A stretch of DNA of 64,000 nt from G963666535 sp963666535 (GTDB lineage Bacteria > Bacillota > Clostridia > Oscillospirales > Oscillospiraceae): NCBI GenBank assembly GCA_963666535.1, contig OY762913.1, forward strand, positions 1,426,001 to 1,490,000, read 5' to 3'. A program made the translations under genes and the position numbers. Below are positions 8,298 through 17,454 of the stretch, piece after piece. The notes beneath the pieces are model-generated. The model worked only from the letters and a program-made list of their open reading frames with translations. It was not told the origin of the DNA and ran no database searches. Each line of letters starts with the position of its first letter. The first letter of the stretch is position 1.

Positions 8298-9123
8298 TTT
8301 CCCAGTCCTCCAAAAGCTCACCCAGCGCATTTTCAAGCACAAAAAACCGGTATTCTCCCGCCCCCTCTACATCGGTATATGCCGGTTCCGGGAGCAGTCT
8401 CACTGCTCGTTTCATCCTTTTTTCAATGGGTTTTGTTCTCTCGTTAAGAGCATTCTCTATCTGTACGCTCCGGAAAGGATAAGAACATACCCCGGAAAAC
8501 GCGATGCGCAAATTATCATCCTTCCATAGCGCCGCAATGCTGACCAGCGGGTAATCGATCTTCTCATTCGCAGTTTTTTTAACATGGAAGTAACGCGCGG
8601 AAAGCGCCCAGATGGGAGCATGAACCTGCACGATCATCTCGCCCGGTTTCATGCGCATCCGTTCATGGAACACGCTTCCAAAGGGTACGGTACGTTCTCC
8701 CTCAGGGCCATATAGCGTGATATCCGCGTCAGACAGCAGCAATGGCAGACTTGTTTCTCGATAAATAATGGTGCCGCACAGGTTGCCCCCGAGCGTAATC
8801 CGGCATTGATTGGTGTGGTCCGCAATCCGCCCGCAGGCAAGCCTCATCAGCGGAAATAGCTTCGATTCACTGATTTGGCTCAATGTGCATACGGAGCCGA
8901 TATGCAGCACTTCTTTATCAGTGGACAATAACCTGCATTCAGGAATGTTTTTGATATCAATTACGGCTTCCGGCTGAATGGAACCGGTTCGGCACATGGA
9001 AATGATTTCACTGCCGCCCGCGTAATAGACGGCCGCTTTTCCCTGAGATTGCAGCGCAGAAAAAATATCAGCCGCCTCTTTCAGGGTATCCGGGCGGTAA
9101 TAAATAAAATTAAATGGTATCAT
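8284..9123 (-). CDS. molybdenum hydroxylase FAD-binding subunit
   Basis: Middle subunit of the xanthine-dehydrogenase-type complex, about 279 residues. N-terminal PCMH-type FAD domain: the AAVYYAGGSEII segment corresponds to the usual AGGTDL loop, and ADHTNQCRITLGGNLCGTI corresponds to the second FAD loop (normally RNxATxGGNL). The CO-dehydrogenase flavoprotein C-terminal domain follows. Start set at the second ATG, six bases after GGAGG. Overlaps the genes on both sides, so the three subunits are one transcription unit. Likely reaction: passes electrons from purine or related N-heterocycle hydroxylation to NAD+. Confidence 0.8.
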   Translation of the reverse strand: MIPFNFIYYRPDTLKEAADIFSALQSQGKAAVYYAGGSEIISMCRTGSIQPEAVIDIKNIPECRLLSTDKEVLHIGSVCTLSQISESKLFPLMRLACGRIADHTNQCRITLGGNLCGTIIYRETSLPLLLSDADITLYGPEGERTVPFGSVFHERMRMKPGEMIVQVHAPIWALSARYFHVKKTANEKIDYPLVSIAALWKDDNLRIAFSGVCSYPFRSVQIENALNERTKPIEKRMKRAVRLLPEPAYTDVEGAGEYRFFVLENALGELLEDWENGAI

Positions 9124-11473
9124 GGGCATCCTCCGAAGGCGTGCGCCATATTGTCTCGGGCGTAAGCGGTAAGGTCACAAGCTGCTTTCCGATCGCTGCG
9201 GACAATGCGTTCCCCAGTGCTGCGGGAATGCCGATTACCCCATGTTCGGCAAAGCTTCGTACGCCATAGGGTGACTGACAATCCGGTGTTTCCACAAAAC
9301 CCACGCGATAATCTGGTTCCTGTCCGATATGCAGTAGCTTATAGGTGCGAAGATTGGGCAGCTTTGGAATGCCGTTTTGATCATAGGCGTAGCATTCGCG
9401 GCTGGACAGGCCGATGCCCATCGCCATTCCGCCGGCGATCATCGCACGCATAGACTCCGGATTTATGACCTTTCCAATATCAATTACCGTGGATGCGTTA
9501 AGGATTCGATACGTGTATGTTTTTAAATCCGCTTCCACCTCAACAACCTGTGCGCCCAAGGTCCAATCGGGGCCGGTTTTCCCTTGGCCTGTTTGCGGAT
9601 CAAGCATACACAGGCCCTTCAGCATAAAGCCGCCCCTCCCCAGGACGGGTTCTCCGATCGATTCTCCTGAGGTTGACTGATACCCCTGAACAATGTCTTT
9701 GAAGGCAATAAATTGTTCGGGGTTCTTTTTTGAAAACACTCGACCGTGTGCTATTTCGATGTTATCCACTGAGCACCCCAAAGCCTGGGAGCCATTACTG
9801 CGAAGTTGATCCAGCAAATCATCCGCAGCACGCATAACAGCATGTCCTGCCATATATTCCGTCATGCTGGCGACCGTTTTCCAGTGTTCGGGAGCTGTTC
9901 TAGTGTCCACGGGTATCACAACATGCACCTGATCCGCGTCTATTTTCAGCTTTTCCGCAAGCAGTTGAGCCAAATGAGTTTGACCGTTAGAGCCCATTTC
10001 TACAATACCGGTGTGCAAATTTATGCTGCCATCAGGATTAAAGGTAACTAACGCTCCTGATATGGCGTTAGTCGGTGAATTGGTAGTTTTCCAAAAGCAG
10101 GAAACACCCTTTGCGCGAACGGTATTTTTCTTAATTGGAACGGCGTTTCCGCCATCCCACCCAGATAGCCCTTTAATGTTATTTAGACATTGGGTAAGAT
10201 CACCGATAAGACTGGCGGTACACTCCACCTGCGAAGGGGTCATACTGCCGGGATGGATTGCGTTGCGAATGCGAAACTCCAGAGGATCAAAAGAACACTT
10301 GCGTGCCAGGATATCCAGTGCTCGTTCTATGCAGAACGTAAAAGTCTCGTGGGAAAAGCCCCGGAAAGACGTGACGTAAGTGTGATTCGTATAGACACAT
10401 AACGCGTCACATGACAGGTTTTCGATATGGTAAGGACCTGTGCAGTCCATTGCAATCGCTTTTGTCATATAGGGCGAAATATCCGTATAAGCTCCGCAGT
10501 CCAGCTGATAGGTTAAATCTGCGGCCTGAATCAGGCCGTTTTCGTCTGCCCCCACCTTGATGTTTGCCTCCAACCCCATACGGCAGGGGGCTGTGGCCAT
10601 ATCCTGTTCCCGTGGAATAGTCAGCCGCACCGCTTTTCCCCCGACACTGCGCGAAGCCAAAAAGGCCAGTATCTCAAACGTAACAGGTGCTTTGCCCCCG
10701 AATCCACCGCCCACGAACGGAACCCGGACCTGAATTTTTCCGGAGGGAATCAGAAATGCTTCGGCAAGCTGCTTGCGAACAGAATAGGGCGATTGTGAGG
10801 AAGTGGTAATCAGCACATCGCCGTCAGAAGATATTTCAGCCCGTGCCGTTCGTACTTCCATTGCAAGGTGATCGGAAGGTGGCAAGAAAAAGCGCTGCTC
10901 AACAATGGCGCTGCAGCGTTTCCATGCTTCTTCCGGATTGCCTTTTCGCATACGGTAGCGGCTGGCGACATTAGTTCCGGTTTCGGGATATATATCGGTT
11001 AGTACCTTTTTGTATCCGTTCACTTGTTCATGGACCAAAGGCGCACCTTTAGCCATCGCTTGCGAGGCAGTAAGGACAAAGGGAAGTGGTTCATAATTCA
11101 CCTTAATGAGCCGTACCGCTTTTTCGGCCGTGGGCTTGTCCACAGCTACGACAAGCGCTACAGGTTCTCCAGCGTAGCGAACAACACCCCGGGCTAGTGC
11201 CGGGCGGTCCTGCATAAGCGGGCCGAAAAGTTCCGGGCAATCCGCACCGGTCAAAACCGCTTTTACCCCGTTCACGCCTAAAGCTCCGGAAACGTCAATA
11301 TTTAAAATGCGGGCATGTGCGCAGGTACTTGTCAGCAGACGGGCTGTCAGAATACCTGCAGTCGGAAAATCATCGGTATATTTGGCCCTGCCCGTGACCT
11401 TGTCCCACGCATCCTTACGTTGAACGCTTTTCCCTATTGCGGTATTGATACAAACACGTCCTCTCGTCCCACG
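9110..11473 (-). CDS. molybdenum hydroxylase large (Mo-binding) subunit, no standard start codon
   Basis: Catalytic subunit that binds the Mo-molybdopterin cytosine dinucleotide and hydroxylates purines or related heterocycles. The coding frame is intact from an in-frame TGA at 11474 down to 9110, about 787 codons. Its N-terminal segment (IGKSVQRKDAWDKVTGRAKY) is the proper family start. No ATG, GTG or TTG occurs in frame before it, however; the first is the GTG at 11275, which would remove about 66 conserved residues. Domain marks are FVGGGFGGKAP, TSFRGFSHETFTFCIE and, near the C-terminus, GVRSFAEHGVIGIPAALGNA with the candidate catalytic Glu. The 5' end may have been lost by recombination, or a rare start such as ATA/ATC is used. 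Confidence 0.8.
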   Translation of the reverse strand, partial: RGTRGRVCINTAIGKSVQRKDAWDKVTGRAKYTDDFPTAGILTARLLTSTCAHARILNIDVSGALGVNGVKAVLTGADCPELFGPLMQDRPALARGVVRYAGEPVALVVAVDKPTAEKAVRLIKVNYEPLPFVLTASQAMAKGAPLVHEQVNGYKKVLTDIYPETGTNVASRYRMRKGNPEEAWKRCSAIVEQRFFLPPSDHLAMEVRTARAEISSDGDVLITTSSQSPYSVRKQLAEAFLIPSGKIQVRVPFVGGGFGGKAPVTFEILAFLASRSVGGKAVRLTIPREQDMATAPCRMGLEANIKVGADENGLIQAADLTYQLDCGAYTDISPYMTKAIAMDCTGPYHIENLSCDALCVYTNHTYVTSFRGFSHETFTFCIERALDILARKCSFDPLEFRIRNAIHPGSMTPSQVECTASLIGDLTQCLNNIKGLSGWDGGNAVPIKKNTVRAKGVSCFWKTTNSPTNAISGALVTFNPDGSINLHTGIVEMGSNGQTHLAQLLAEKLKIDADQVHVVIPVDTRTAPEHWKTVASMTEYMAGHAVMRAADDLLDQLRSNGSQALGCSVDNIEIAHGRVFSKKNPEQFIAFKDIVQGYQSTSGESIGEPVLGRGGFMLKGLCMLDPQTGQGKTGPDWTLGAQVVEVEADLKTYTYRILNASTVIDIGKVINPESMRAMIAGGMAMGIGLSSRECYAYDQNGIPKLPNLRTYKLLHIGQEPDYRVGFVETPDCQSPYGVRSFAEHGVIGIPAALGNALSAAIGKQLVTLPLTPETIWRTPSEDAHDTI

Positions 11474-11485
11474 TCAGATAGCGGA

Positions 11486-12031
11486 CTATAAAAAAATGAA
11501 GTAGGCAAGAAAGGCGGCAAATAGTGAGCCGATGACATTGGAAATCATGTCAAAGTTCGTATCTCTTAACCCTCTCTGCATTTTTTCCCTATTATTTAAA
11601 TCACTGATAAACTCAATTATTTCATAAATCGAGCCCCAAAAAACGCCTAAAAGTAGAATGTAGAAGGCCCTGAACGATCTTGAGCCTCCATATTGAAAAA
11701 TATTTGAAAGAAAGAAATAGAAAAAGATCGCAAACGAAAATGATCCTATTGCATGTTGTGCTCGGTCATATTTCCTAGACCTATAGTACAAATTCCGGTA
11801 ATATCCAAAATAGGAGTCAAAAAACAACGAGATTGAGATAAGAATATAAGCTGCGTCGGGTACTTTAAGATCGAAAAAGTAAGACGTAATATACATCAAA
11901 GCCAAAAAAGCTATTGATGCAATCGTTGATTTTGATGCAGTTTTGTTTTTTCTTTTAGTAAATGCTTTTAAAAATAACAACTCTATTAGGCTAAAAATGA
12001 CTAAAACAATAAGGGGAATCCAATCCATCAT
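11486..12031 (-). CDS. DUF2238/YjdF-like integral membrane protein
   Basis: A 181-residue membrane protein with about five hydrophobic helices. The C-terminal block YEIIEFISDL, then MQRGLRDTNFDMISNVIGSLFAA, matches the pattern of YjdF-like (DUF2238) proteins, whose function is unknown. Starts at ATG 12031, four bases after the stop of the upstream small membrane protein, so the two are probably co-transcribed. Its stop lies only 13 bases from the end of the hydroxylase frame; the tight junction is one reason to suspect a rearrangement there. Confidence 0.55.
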   Translation of the reverse strand: MMDWIPLIVLVIFSLIELLFLKAFTKRKNKTASKSTIASIAFLALMYITSYFFDLKVPDAAYILISISLFFDSYFGYYRNLYYRSRKYDRAQHAIGSFSFAIFFYFFLSNIFQYGGSRSFRAFYILLLGVFWGSIYEIIEFISDLNNREKMQRGLRDTNFDMISNVIGSLFAAFLAYFIFL

Positions 12032-12035
12032 TTTC

Positions 12036-12290
12036 TTAGCGATTCCGCTTCACTGCGTTTACAATTAACAGCAAGATTACAGCCCCTCCAGTGGCTACAA
12101 GTAGGCTCCACAGATTAAATCCGGTAATGCCGTATCCACCAAGAAGATTCATCACAATGCCACCGATAATCCCTCCGACGATACCAACCAGAATATTCAT
12201 GCCGGCGCCCATCCTCTTGTCATTGCCTGTCATCATACTTGCAATCCAGCCAGCCAATGCACCAATAACAATCCATCCAATTACGCCCAT
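12036..12290 (-). CDS. GlsB/YeaQ/YmgE-type small membrane protein
   Basis: An 84-residue, glycine-rich protein with three transmembrane segments: GVIGWIVIGALAGWIASMM, then MNILVGIVGGIIGGIVMNLL, and SLLVATGGAVILLLIVNAV. This matches the transglycosylase-associated GlsB/YeaQ family, linked to general stress in other bacteria. The start at 12290 has GGAGGG seven bases upstream; the reading frame extends further 5' but without a ribosome site. Diverges from the ferritin-like gene at 12415. Confidence 0.8.
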   Translation of the reverse strand: MGVIGWIVIGALAGWIASMMTGNDKRMGAGMNILVGIVGGIIGGIVMNLLGGYGITGFNLWSLLVATGGAVILLLIVNAVKRNR

Positions 12291-12414
12291 ATTTTTACCC
12301 TCCATAAAGTTCGATTCGTTTTTATTATTAGCTTTTAATTGAAAATAAACCAAGTTTTAGAATAATAGTACGTTATTTGAGGAAAATAATTCTAGCGTGA
12401 AGGGAGAGCTGAAA

Positions 12415-13668
12415 ATGAACCCATTTGAGCAAAATCCAATGAAAATGGAAGACGGCCTTATGGATTGGGCTGCCGTTTATCCTACGCCATACAATAAGCA
12501 AACTGTCGATCCATATACGAAAATCCGCATTATTTTAATGAATGGCATTGAGGTTGAATCTACGATGTTTAAGCATCAGTTTCATCGAAATTGCCAGAAC
12601 AACGATCTGCGCAGGGAGCTTGCTCTTTCCCGCCGTATCGAACAGCAGCAGCAAAAACACATCAACTGGTTGAAACCGATTGATGAAACCCAATTGGAAA
12701 CAACGATTGGATATGAGCACGTCGCGGTTGACCTGACTGCATGGCTGGCTCAAAACGAACCAAATTCGTATGTCAAACAGGCTTTGGATTTTGCACTGCT
12801 GGAGGACTTTGATCATCTTTACCGTTATTCTAATCTAATGGATTTGGATTCACAAATTCCTGCGCAGAAACTGGTGAAAAGCTATGTAGATATCACTCCG
12901 GGACGGCCTACCATAGCAGAGCATCGGTTTCCGTTTGATTCTGTAAAAAATCCAGTTGATTTCAAAACAGCAGATATTCGAACTAAGCTGAATACGCTGA
13001 TTATTACCTCAGGCGAACAGCAAACCATGAATTTCTATATGAACCTTGGAAACACCTATTATAATGATCTGGGCAGACAGTTGTATCTGGAGATTGCCAT
13101 GATTGAGGAACAGCATGTCAGTCATTATGGATCTCTTCTAGACCCCAACTGCACATGGCTTGAGAATTTACTGCTACACGAATATATGGAATGCTATCTT
13201 TATTATTCCTTCTATCAGGATGAAATGGACGTAAATGTTAAGTCTATTTGGGAAATGCATCTTCAACAGGAGATAGCGCATCTGCACAAAGCAGCTGACC
13301 TTCTCAGGCAGTATGAGAACAAGGATTGGCAGCAGGTAATCCCCGGGGGTGCATTCCCAAAGCTGCTCCAATTCCATGATACCCGGGATTACGTGAGGCA
13401 GGTACTCGGTCAGCAAATTCAGCTCACAGCGAATAGGGAAAACTATATACCTGTATCTGATTTACCAAAGGATCATGAATTCTTCTTTTATCAGAATCGC
13501 GTCAATCATGATATAAACACCGTCGCCAGCCATGATGTCGTTATTCAGCACCAACAAAAATATAATGTGGATTACCGTGCCGAATCCCAGACAGGCCCAG
13601 TGCAGGAGCTGAACGACAGGACAAAAGATAATGTTGAGATCGCTCGTATCTGCAATGCGCCTGCGTAA
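12415..13668 (+). CDS. large ferritin-like (diiron helical bundle) protein
   Basis: A 417-residue protein predicted to be mostly helical. The central part holds ferritin/rubrerythrin-like helices with metal-ligand spacing: EIAMIEEQHVSHYGSLL, LLLHEYMECYLYYSFYQDE and EMHLQQEIAHLHKAADLL, that is E-x2-H repeats at about residues 228-300. No rubredoxin-type Cys pairs are seen. Start at 12415 after GGGAGAG. It stands alone with its own terminator at 13676. Likely a cytoplasmic iron or peroxide-handling protein; exact activity unknown. Confidence 0.6.
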   Translation: MNPFEQNPMKMEDGLMDWAAVYPTPYNKQTVDPYTKIRIILMNGIEVESTMFKHQFHRNCQNNDLRRELALSRRIEQQQQKHINWLKPIDETQLETTIGYEHVAVDLTAWLAQNEPNSYVKQALDFALLEDFDHLYRYSNLMDLDSQIPAQKLVKSYVDITPGRPTIAEHRFPFDSVKNPVDFKTADIRTKLNTLIITSGEQQTMNFYMNLGNTYYNDLGRQLYLEIAMIEEQHVSHYGSLLDPNCTWLENLLLHEYMECYLYYSFYQDEMDVNVKSIWEMHLQQEIAHLHKAADLLRQYENKDWQQVIPGGAFPKLLQFHDTRDYVRQVLGQQIQLTANRENYIPVSDLPKDHEFFFYQNRVNHDINTVASHDVVIQHQQKYNVDYRAESQTGPVQELNDRTKDNVEIARICNAPA

Positions 13669-13675
13669 GAGTGCA

Positions 13676-13707
13676 AAAAAGCCGTCCTTCAAACAGAACG
13701 GCTTTTT
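13676..13707 (+). terminator. intrinsic terminator of the ferritin-like gene
   Basis: Stem AAAAAGCCGT / ACGGCTTTTT just after the stop codon, with a T tract. Confidence 0.85.
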
Positions 13708-13838
13708 AAGTTTATATCAGCATAAACTGCAGCGAATATTCGCACAATCCAATTAGGCGCAAGAAAGAATAAATACAGGATGTTGAGCAGTTGCATTCGG
13801 TTTCATTAAACTGTTCCATATTAATCGGTTCTTTAAAT

Positions 13839-14831
13839 TCACCGAGCTTCCCATTTAAATTGTATCAGCTGTGCGATAATAGAAACAGCGATTTCCGAAG
13901 GTGTCCTGGCTCCAATATCCAAACCGATGGGTGTATGCACACGATAGACCTTTTTTTCCGAGAATCCCTTTTTAATCAATGAATTTAGGATCATATCAAC
14001 TTTCCTTCGGCTTCCTATCATCCCAATATAACCTGCATCCGTTTTTAATGCCCATTCAAGAACATTCCTATCATATAGATGACCTCTCGTTACGATTACA
14101 ATCATATCTTTGTATCCCATTTCAATATATGGAAGAGAGGAAAAATCATCAAGCAATAAGCAATCAGAATGTGGAAAACGCTCCTTGTTGACAAAATCAG
14201 AGCGGTCATCATAAACAGTGCATTTCATTTCAATAATATCCGCTATTTTAGCAATCTCCCGTGATATGTGTCCAGCTCCCATTATATGCAATCTTCCGGA
14301 CGGAAATATCCACTGGACCATATAACGGCTATTTTGGCTGTCTGTAAAAATGAATATATCTTTCCTATTGTATATATTCTCAAAGATCATATCAGGGAGA
14401 TTACCGATATGTTCTCCGTTTGCTGAAAAAAAGCTTAGCCCCGTTTTTGTATCTATAGGAAATATCAGCCAACCCATCGGATTTCTTAAACCGACAATAT
14501 ATTTTAAAGTAAAAATATCTTGTTCTGGCGAGTAGTATATCACGGCATCACCTTTGCCGCCGCAAATAAGATCGGACTGTGCAACATCGTCTCCGGTCAT
14601 GTCAAAATGATATAGTATGGTTGTTTTATTTAAAGTGACTTGTATTGACCGTGAAATGATGTCTGACTCCAGCTTCCCGCCTCCAATGGAATCCACAATG
14701 GTTCCTGAATTTGAAATAAGCATTTGGGCACCGTTTTCTCTTGGCATTGAGCCAATTCCATTTATGATGGAGACAACCGCCATCTCTTCGTTTTTGTCAA
14801 ACGATGAAATCCACTTGTTTATAAAATTCAT
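13839..14831 (-). CDS. xdhC: XdhC/CoxI family molybdenum hydroxylase maturation protein
   Basis: Chaperone that inserts the sulfurated molybdenum cofactor into xanthine-dehydrogenase-type enzymes. 330 residues. The N-terminal XdhC/CoxI domain shows SIINGIGSMPRENGAQMLI, SIGGGKLESD and the conserved LICGGKGDAVIYY Cys-Gly-Gly motif. The C-terminal Rossmann domain has LHIMGAGHISREIAKIADI and VIVTRGHLYDRNVLEWAL, ending PIGLDIGARTPSEIAVSIIAQ. Preceded by a leader of about 230 bases with a terminator (14919-14946). It serves the hydroxylase at 7.8-11.5 kb by inference; it is about 2.4 kb from that operon, on the same strand. Confidence 0.85.
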   Translation of the reverse strand: MNFINKWISSFDKNEEMAVVSIINGIGSMPRENGAQMLISNSGTIVDSIGGGKLESDIISRSIQVTLNKTTILYHFDMTGDDVAQSDLICGGKGDAVIYYSPEQDIFTLKYIVGLRNPMGWLIFPIDTKTGLSFFSANGEHIGNLPDMIFENIYNRKDIFIFTDSQNSRYMVQWIFPSGRLHIMGAGHISREIAKIADIIEMKCTVYDDRSDFVNKERFPHSDCLLLDDFSSLPYIEMGYKDMIVIVTRGHLYDRNVLEWALKTDAGYIGMIGSRRKVDMILNSLIKKGFSEKKVYRVHTPIGLDIGARTPSEIAVSIIAQLIQFKWEAR

Positions 14832-14918
14832 GCATTTGTACTCCTTACTGTTTGTGAATCGAAAAACGCATTAATAATTTATAATATTTTCGTTGTCTTA
14901 AAATTATTACCATATAAA

Positions 14919-14946
14919 AACACCCTAAGCTTATGCTAAGCGTGTT
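14919..14946 (-). terminator. terminator-like hairpin in the xdhC leader
   Basis: Minus-strand stem AACACGCTTAGC / GCTTAGGGTGTT (two mismatches) followed by TTTTTATA, 88 bases before xdhC. A terminator placed upstream of a gene suggests attenuation. Confidence 0.6.
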
Positions 14947-15070
14947 TTGGATCCATTTTAACCGCCTTAAGGGCGGCCTCCAATTACACGGTTCATAAAA
15001 CTGGTCAGCATTACTCAACACCGTCTTCCGGGCTGGTTATTATATCCGACGCGGTCAGACTTTCTAACCA
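14947..15070 (-). ncRNA. unidentified structured leader of xdhC
   Basis: The minus strand holds a strong GCCGCCCTTAAGGCGG hairpin at 14961-14977 and several short complementary segments (GGTTAGA near GACCGCG; GGATATAATAACCAG; GGAGG-CC before the hairpin). It ends at the terminator at 14919. I do not match it to a known riboswitch, and it does not look like the Mo-type RNAs at 28-38 kb. Confidence 0.35.
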
Positions 15071-15095
15071 TCATTCATTTATTCGGCAGACATTA

Positions 15096-15144
15096 TATAG
15101 AAAAGAGCTCAAAAAACCGATGGCTTTTCGAGCTCTTTTCTATA
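15096..15144 (-). terminator. intrinsic terminator after the LysM gene
   Basis: Perfect 15-bp stem TATAGAAAAGAGCTC / GAGCTCTTTTCTATA about 80 bases after the stop of the LysM gene. Confidence 0.75.
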
Positions 15145-15223
15145 TTGCAATAGCAAACCGCCTTTTGCGATTGATGGTTGCATTATTTTCCGTTCTATTT
15201 ACTTTTTTCTTATGCAGCCGATA

Positions 15224-17020
15224 CTATGCGTTGGGAATACAAATGGTCTGGCACCTAACTAAATGTTGAAAATCTATATTTGGATTTGCCGCGATAAGAT
15301 CCCAAGGACAGACATTGAATTGATTCGAGATTCTGTTAAGCGTATCTCCCGACCTGACAGTATAGCGACACGTACTTCCCTCGCAGCAGTTGATCGGCAC
15401 GTAGATATATGTCCCCGCACGCAAGCATCTCGGATTGATCCCTGGGTTTTTCTGCAAGATGCTTTCAACGCTGACATAGAATTTTCTGGCTATTCCGCAT
15501 ATGGAATCACATCTTTTGATTAAGTATGCAAAATCGCTCGGAGAAGCTGGCGGGGTCAACGTAGTCGGGGGAGCTAGCGGTGTAGGCGCAGTCGGCGCAG
15601 TTGGGATACAAAGGGTGGAGCCGATCTGCAAATTCTGCGGGTTGACACCTGGGTTGAGGTCAAGAATACTTTGGACACTGACACCGTAAGTCTGTGAGAG
15701 CCTCCAAAGAGTGTCGCCCGCCTGAACAGAATAGGGGAAAGACCCTTCCGGGCAGGTGACGGGCGGGATCAACGTAGTCGGGGGAGCTAGCGGTGTCGGT
15801 GCAGTGGGCGCAGTTGGGATACAAAGGGTGGAGCCAATCTGCAAATTCTGCGGGTTGACGCCTGGGTTGAGGTCAAGAATACTTTGGACACTGATACCGT
15901 AAGTCTGCGAGAGTCTCCAAAGGGTGTCGCCCGTCTGAACAGAATGGGGGAAAGCCCCTTCCGGGCAGGTGACGGGCGGGATCAACGTAGTCGGGGGAGC
16001 TAGCGGTGTCGGTGCAGTGGGCGCAGTCGGGATACAAAGGGTCGATCCGATCTGCAAATTCTGCGGGTTGACACCCGGGTTGAGGTCAAGAATACTTTGG
16101 ACACTGATACCGTAAGTCTGCGAGAGCCTCCAAAGGGTGTCGCCGGCCTGAACAGAATGGGGGAAAGACCCTTCCGGGCAGGTGACGGGCGGGGTCAACG
16201 TAGTCGGGGGAGCTATCGGGGTCTGGGCTGACGGAACGCAGAGTGTCGAGCCAATCTGTAGGTTGTTGGCGTTGACACCCGGGTTGGCGTCGATTATACT
16301 TTGGACGCTGACACCGTAAGTCTGCGAGAGCCTCCAAAAGGTGTCGCCCGCCTGAACAGAATGGGGGAAAGACCCTTCCGGGCAGGTGACGGACCGAGTC
16401 AATGTAGTCGGGGGAGCTAGCGGGGGCTGGGCTGACGGAACGCAGAGTGTCGAGCCGATCTGCAAATTCTGCGGGTTGACACCCGGGTTGAGGTCAAGAA
16501 TACTTTGGACACTGACACCGTAAGTCTGCGAGAGGCTCCAAAGGGTGTCGCCCGCCTGAACAGAATGGGGGAAAGACCCTTCCGGGCAGGTGACGGGCCG
16601 GGTCAACGTAGTCGGGGGAGCTGGCGGTGTCGGCGCAGTCGGCGCAGCTGGGATACAAAGGGTGGAGCCGATCTGCATATTCTGCGGGTTGACACCTGGG
16701 TTGAGGTCAAGAATACTTTGGACACTGACACCGTAAGTCTGCGAGAGCCTCCAAAGGGTGTCGCCGGCCTGAACAGAATGGGGGAAAGACCCTTCCGGGC
16801 AGGTGACGGGCCGGGTCAACGTAGTCGGGGGAGCTATCGGGGTCTGGGCTGACGGAACGCAGAGTGTCGAGCCAATCTGTAGGTTGTTGGCGTTGACACC
16901 CGGGTTGGCGTCGATCATGCTTTGGACACTGACACCGTAAGTCTGCGAGAGCCTCCAAAAGGTGTCGCCGCTCTTTACAACATGGTGTGTTGCATTGGGC
17001 GGGCATATTTCATTGTACAT
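15224..17020 (-). CDS. nine-LysM-repeat protein, cell-wall or spore-coat associated
   Basis: A 598-residue protein made almost only of LysM domains. Seven near-identical units of about 75 residues (SVQAGDTLWRLSQTYGVSVQ, then SILDLNPGVNPQNLQIGSTLCIP) are joined by Pro/Thr linkers with PPTTLTRPVTCPEGSFP. Two more diverged LysM domains end the protein (SVESILQKNPGINPRC and YTVRSGDTLNRISNQFNVCP). LysM binds N-acetylglucosamine polymers. There is no signal peptide, which fits a spore-coat/exosporium protein better than an exported wall enzyme; no catalytic domain is present. The repeats are nearly identical at DNA level. Start at ATG 17020 after AGGTG. Confidence 0.8.
   Translation of the reverse strand: MYNEICPPNATHHVVKSGDTFWRLSQTYGVSVQSMIDANPGVNANNLQIGSTLCVPSAQTPIAPPTTLTRPVTCPEGSFPHSVQAGDTLWRLSQTYGVSVQSILDLNPGVNPQNMQIGSTLCIPAAPTAPTPPAPPTTLTRPVTCPEGSFPHSVQAGDTLWSLSQTYGVSVQSILDLNPGVNPQNLQIGSTLCVPSAQPPLAPPTTLTRSVTCPEGSFPHSVQAGDTFWRLSQTYGVSVQSIIDANPGVNANNLQIGSTLCVPSAQTPIAPPTTLTPPVTCPEGSFPHSVQAGDTLWRLSQTYGISVQSILDLNPGVNPQNLQIGSTLCIPTAPTAPTPLAPPTTLIPPVTCPEGAFPHSVQTGDTLWRLSQTYGISVQSILDLNPGVNPQNLQIGSTLCIPTAPTAPTPLAPPTTLIPPVTCPEGSFPYSVQAGDTLWRLSQTYGVSVQSILDLNPGVNPQNLQIGSTLCIPTAPTAPTPLAPPTTLTPPASPSDFAYLIKRCDSICGIARKFYVSVESILQKNPGINPRCLRAGTYIYVPINCCEGSTCRYTVRSGDTLNRISNQFNVCPWDLIAANPNIDFQHLVRCQTICIPNA
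15535..16975 (-). repeat. tandem DNA repeats of about 210-235 bp encoding LysM units
   Basis: Six to seven direct repeats share blocks such as GGGTGTCGCC and TTCCGGGCAGGTGACGG in each unit. Unit length varies because the Pro-rich linker is longer in some (APTAPTP) than in others. Such an array is prone to expansion and contraction. Confidence 0.8.
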
Positions 17021-17454
17021 ATATTAACACCTATCCCTGTTAAAATTGATAGAATGAACGATCCTTTTTGTTCATCATTCTATTTTATGCTGACCAAATA
17101 TTTTGTTGCTAGACCTGACCTTCCCTTTAACGAACGGCCTTCAAAACGTCTCAAGAGCGAGTTTGTTGAGGGAAAACACTGCAAATGATTTAGATAATTT
17201 TTGCTTACAGAAAAGGCCGCTTATCTCCTGCCGGCATGATGCGTCTTCTCCGTGTTCAGGGGTATCTGGAGAGTGCATTTTTTGGAAGTGACGTTTCAAC
17301 AACGGGAAAAGCAAGCATTCGCTCACATGATCGTGATAGAATACTTGCTTCTCTTGTTTTCCCGTACTGGCCACCCCTTGGTTCAATGACTGCCCCTTTA
17401 ACTGGGGGATTGCTGGTAGTCTGAATGATAAAAGCCATCGCCCGGCAACCCAAT
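17021..17454. other. intergenic, one long imperfect hairpin
   Basis: Between the LysM gene and the SLH remnant. An imperfect inverted repeat lies at about 17297-17367 (ACGGGAAAA and GCAAGCATTC pair with GAATACTTGC and TTTTCCCGT). No gene is apparent in this stretch. Confidence 0.35.

Noticed and set aside
15535..16975. CRISPR-like regular repeats
   Set aside because: Repeats are longer than 200 bp, coding and in frame, with no unique spacers: LysM units.
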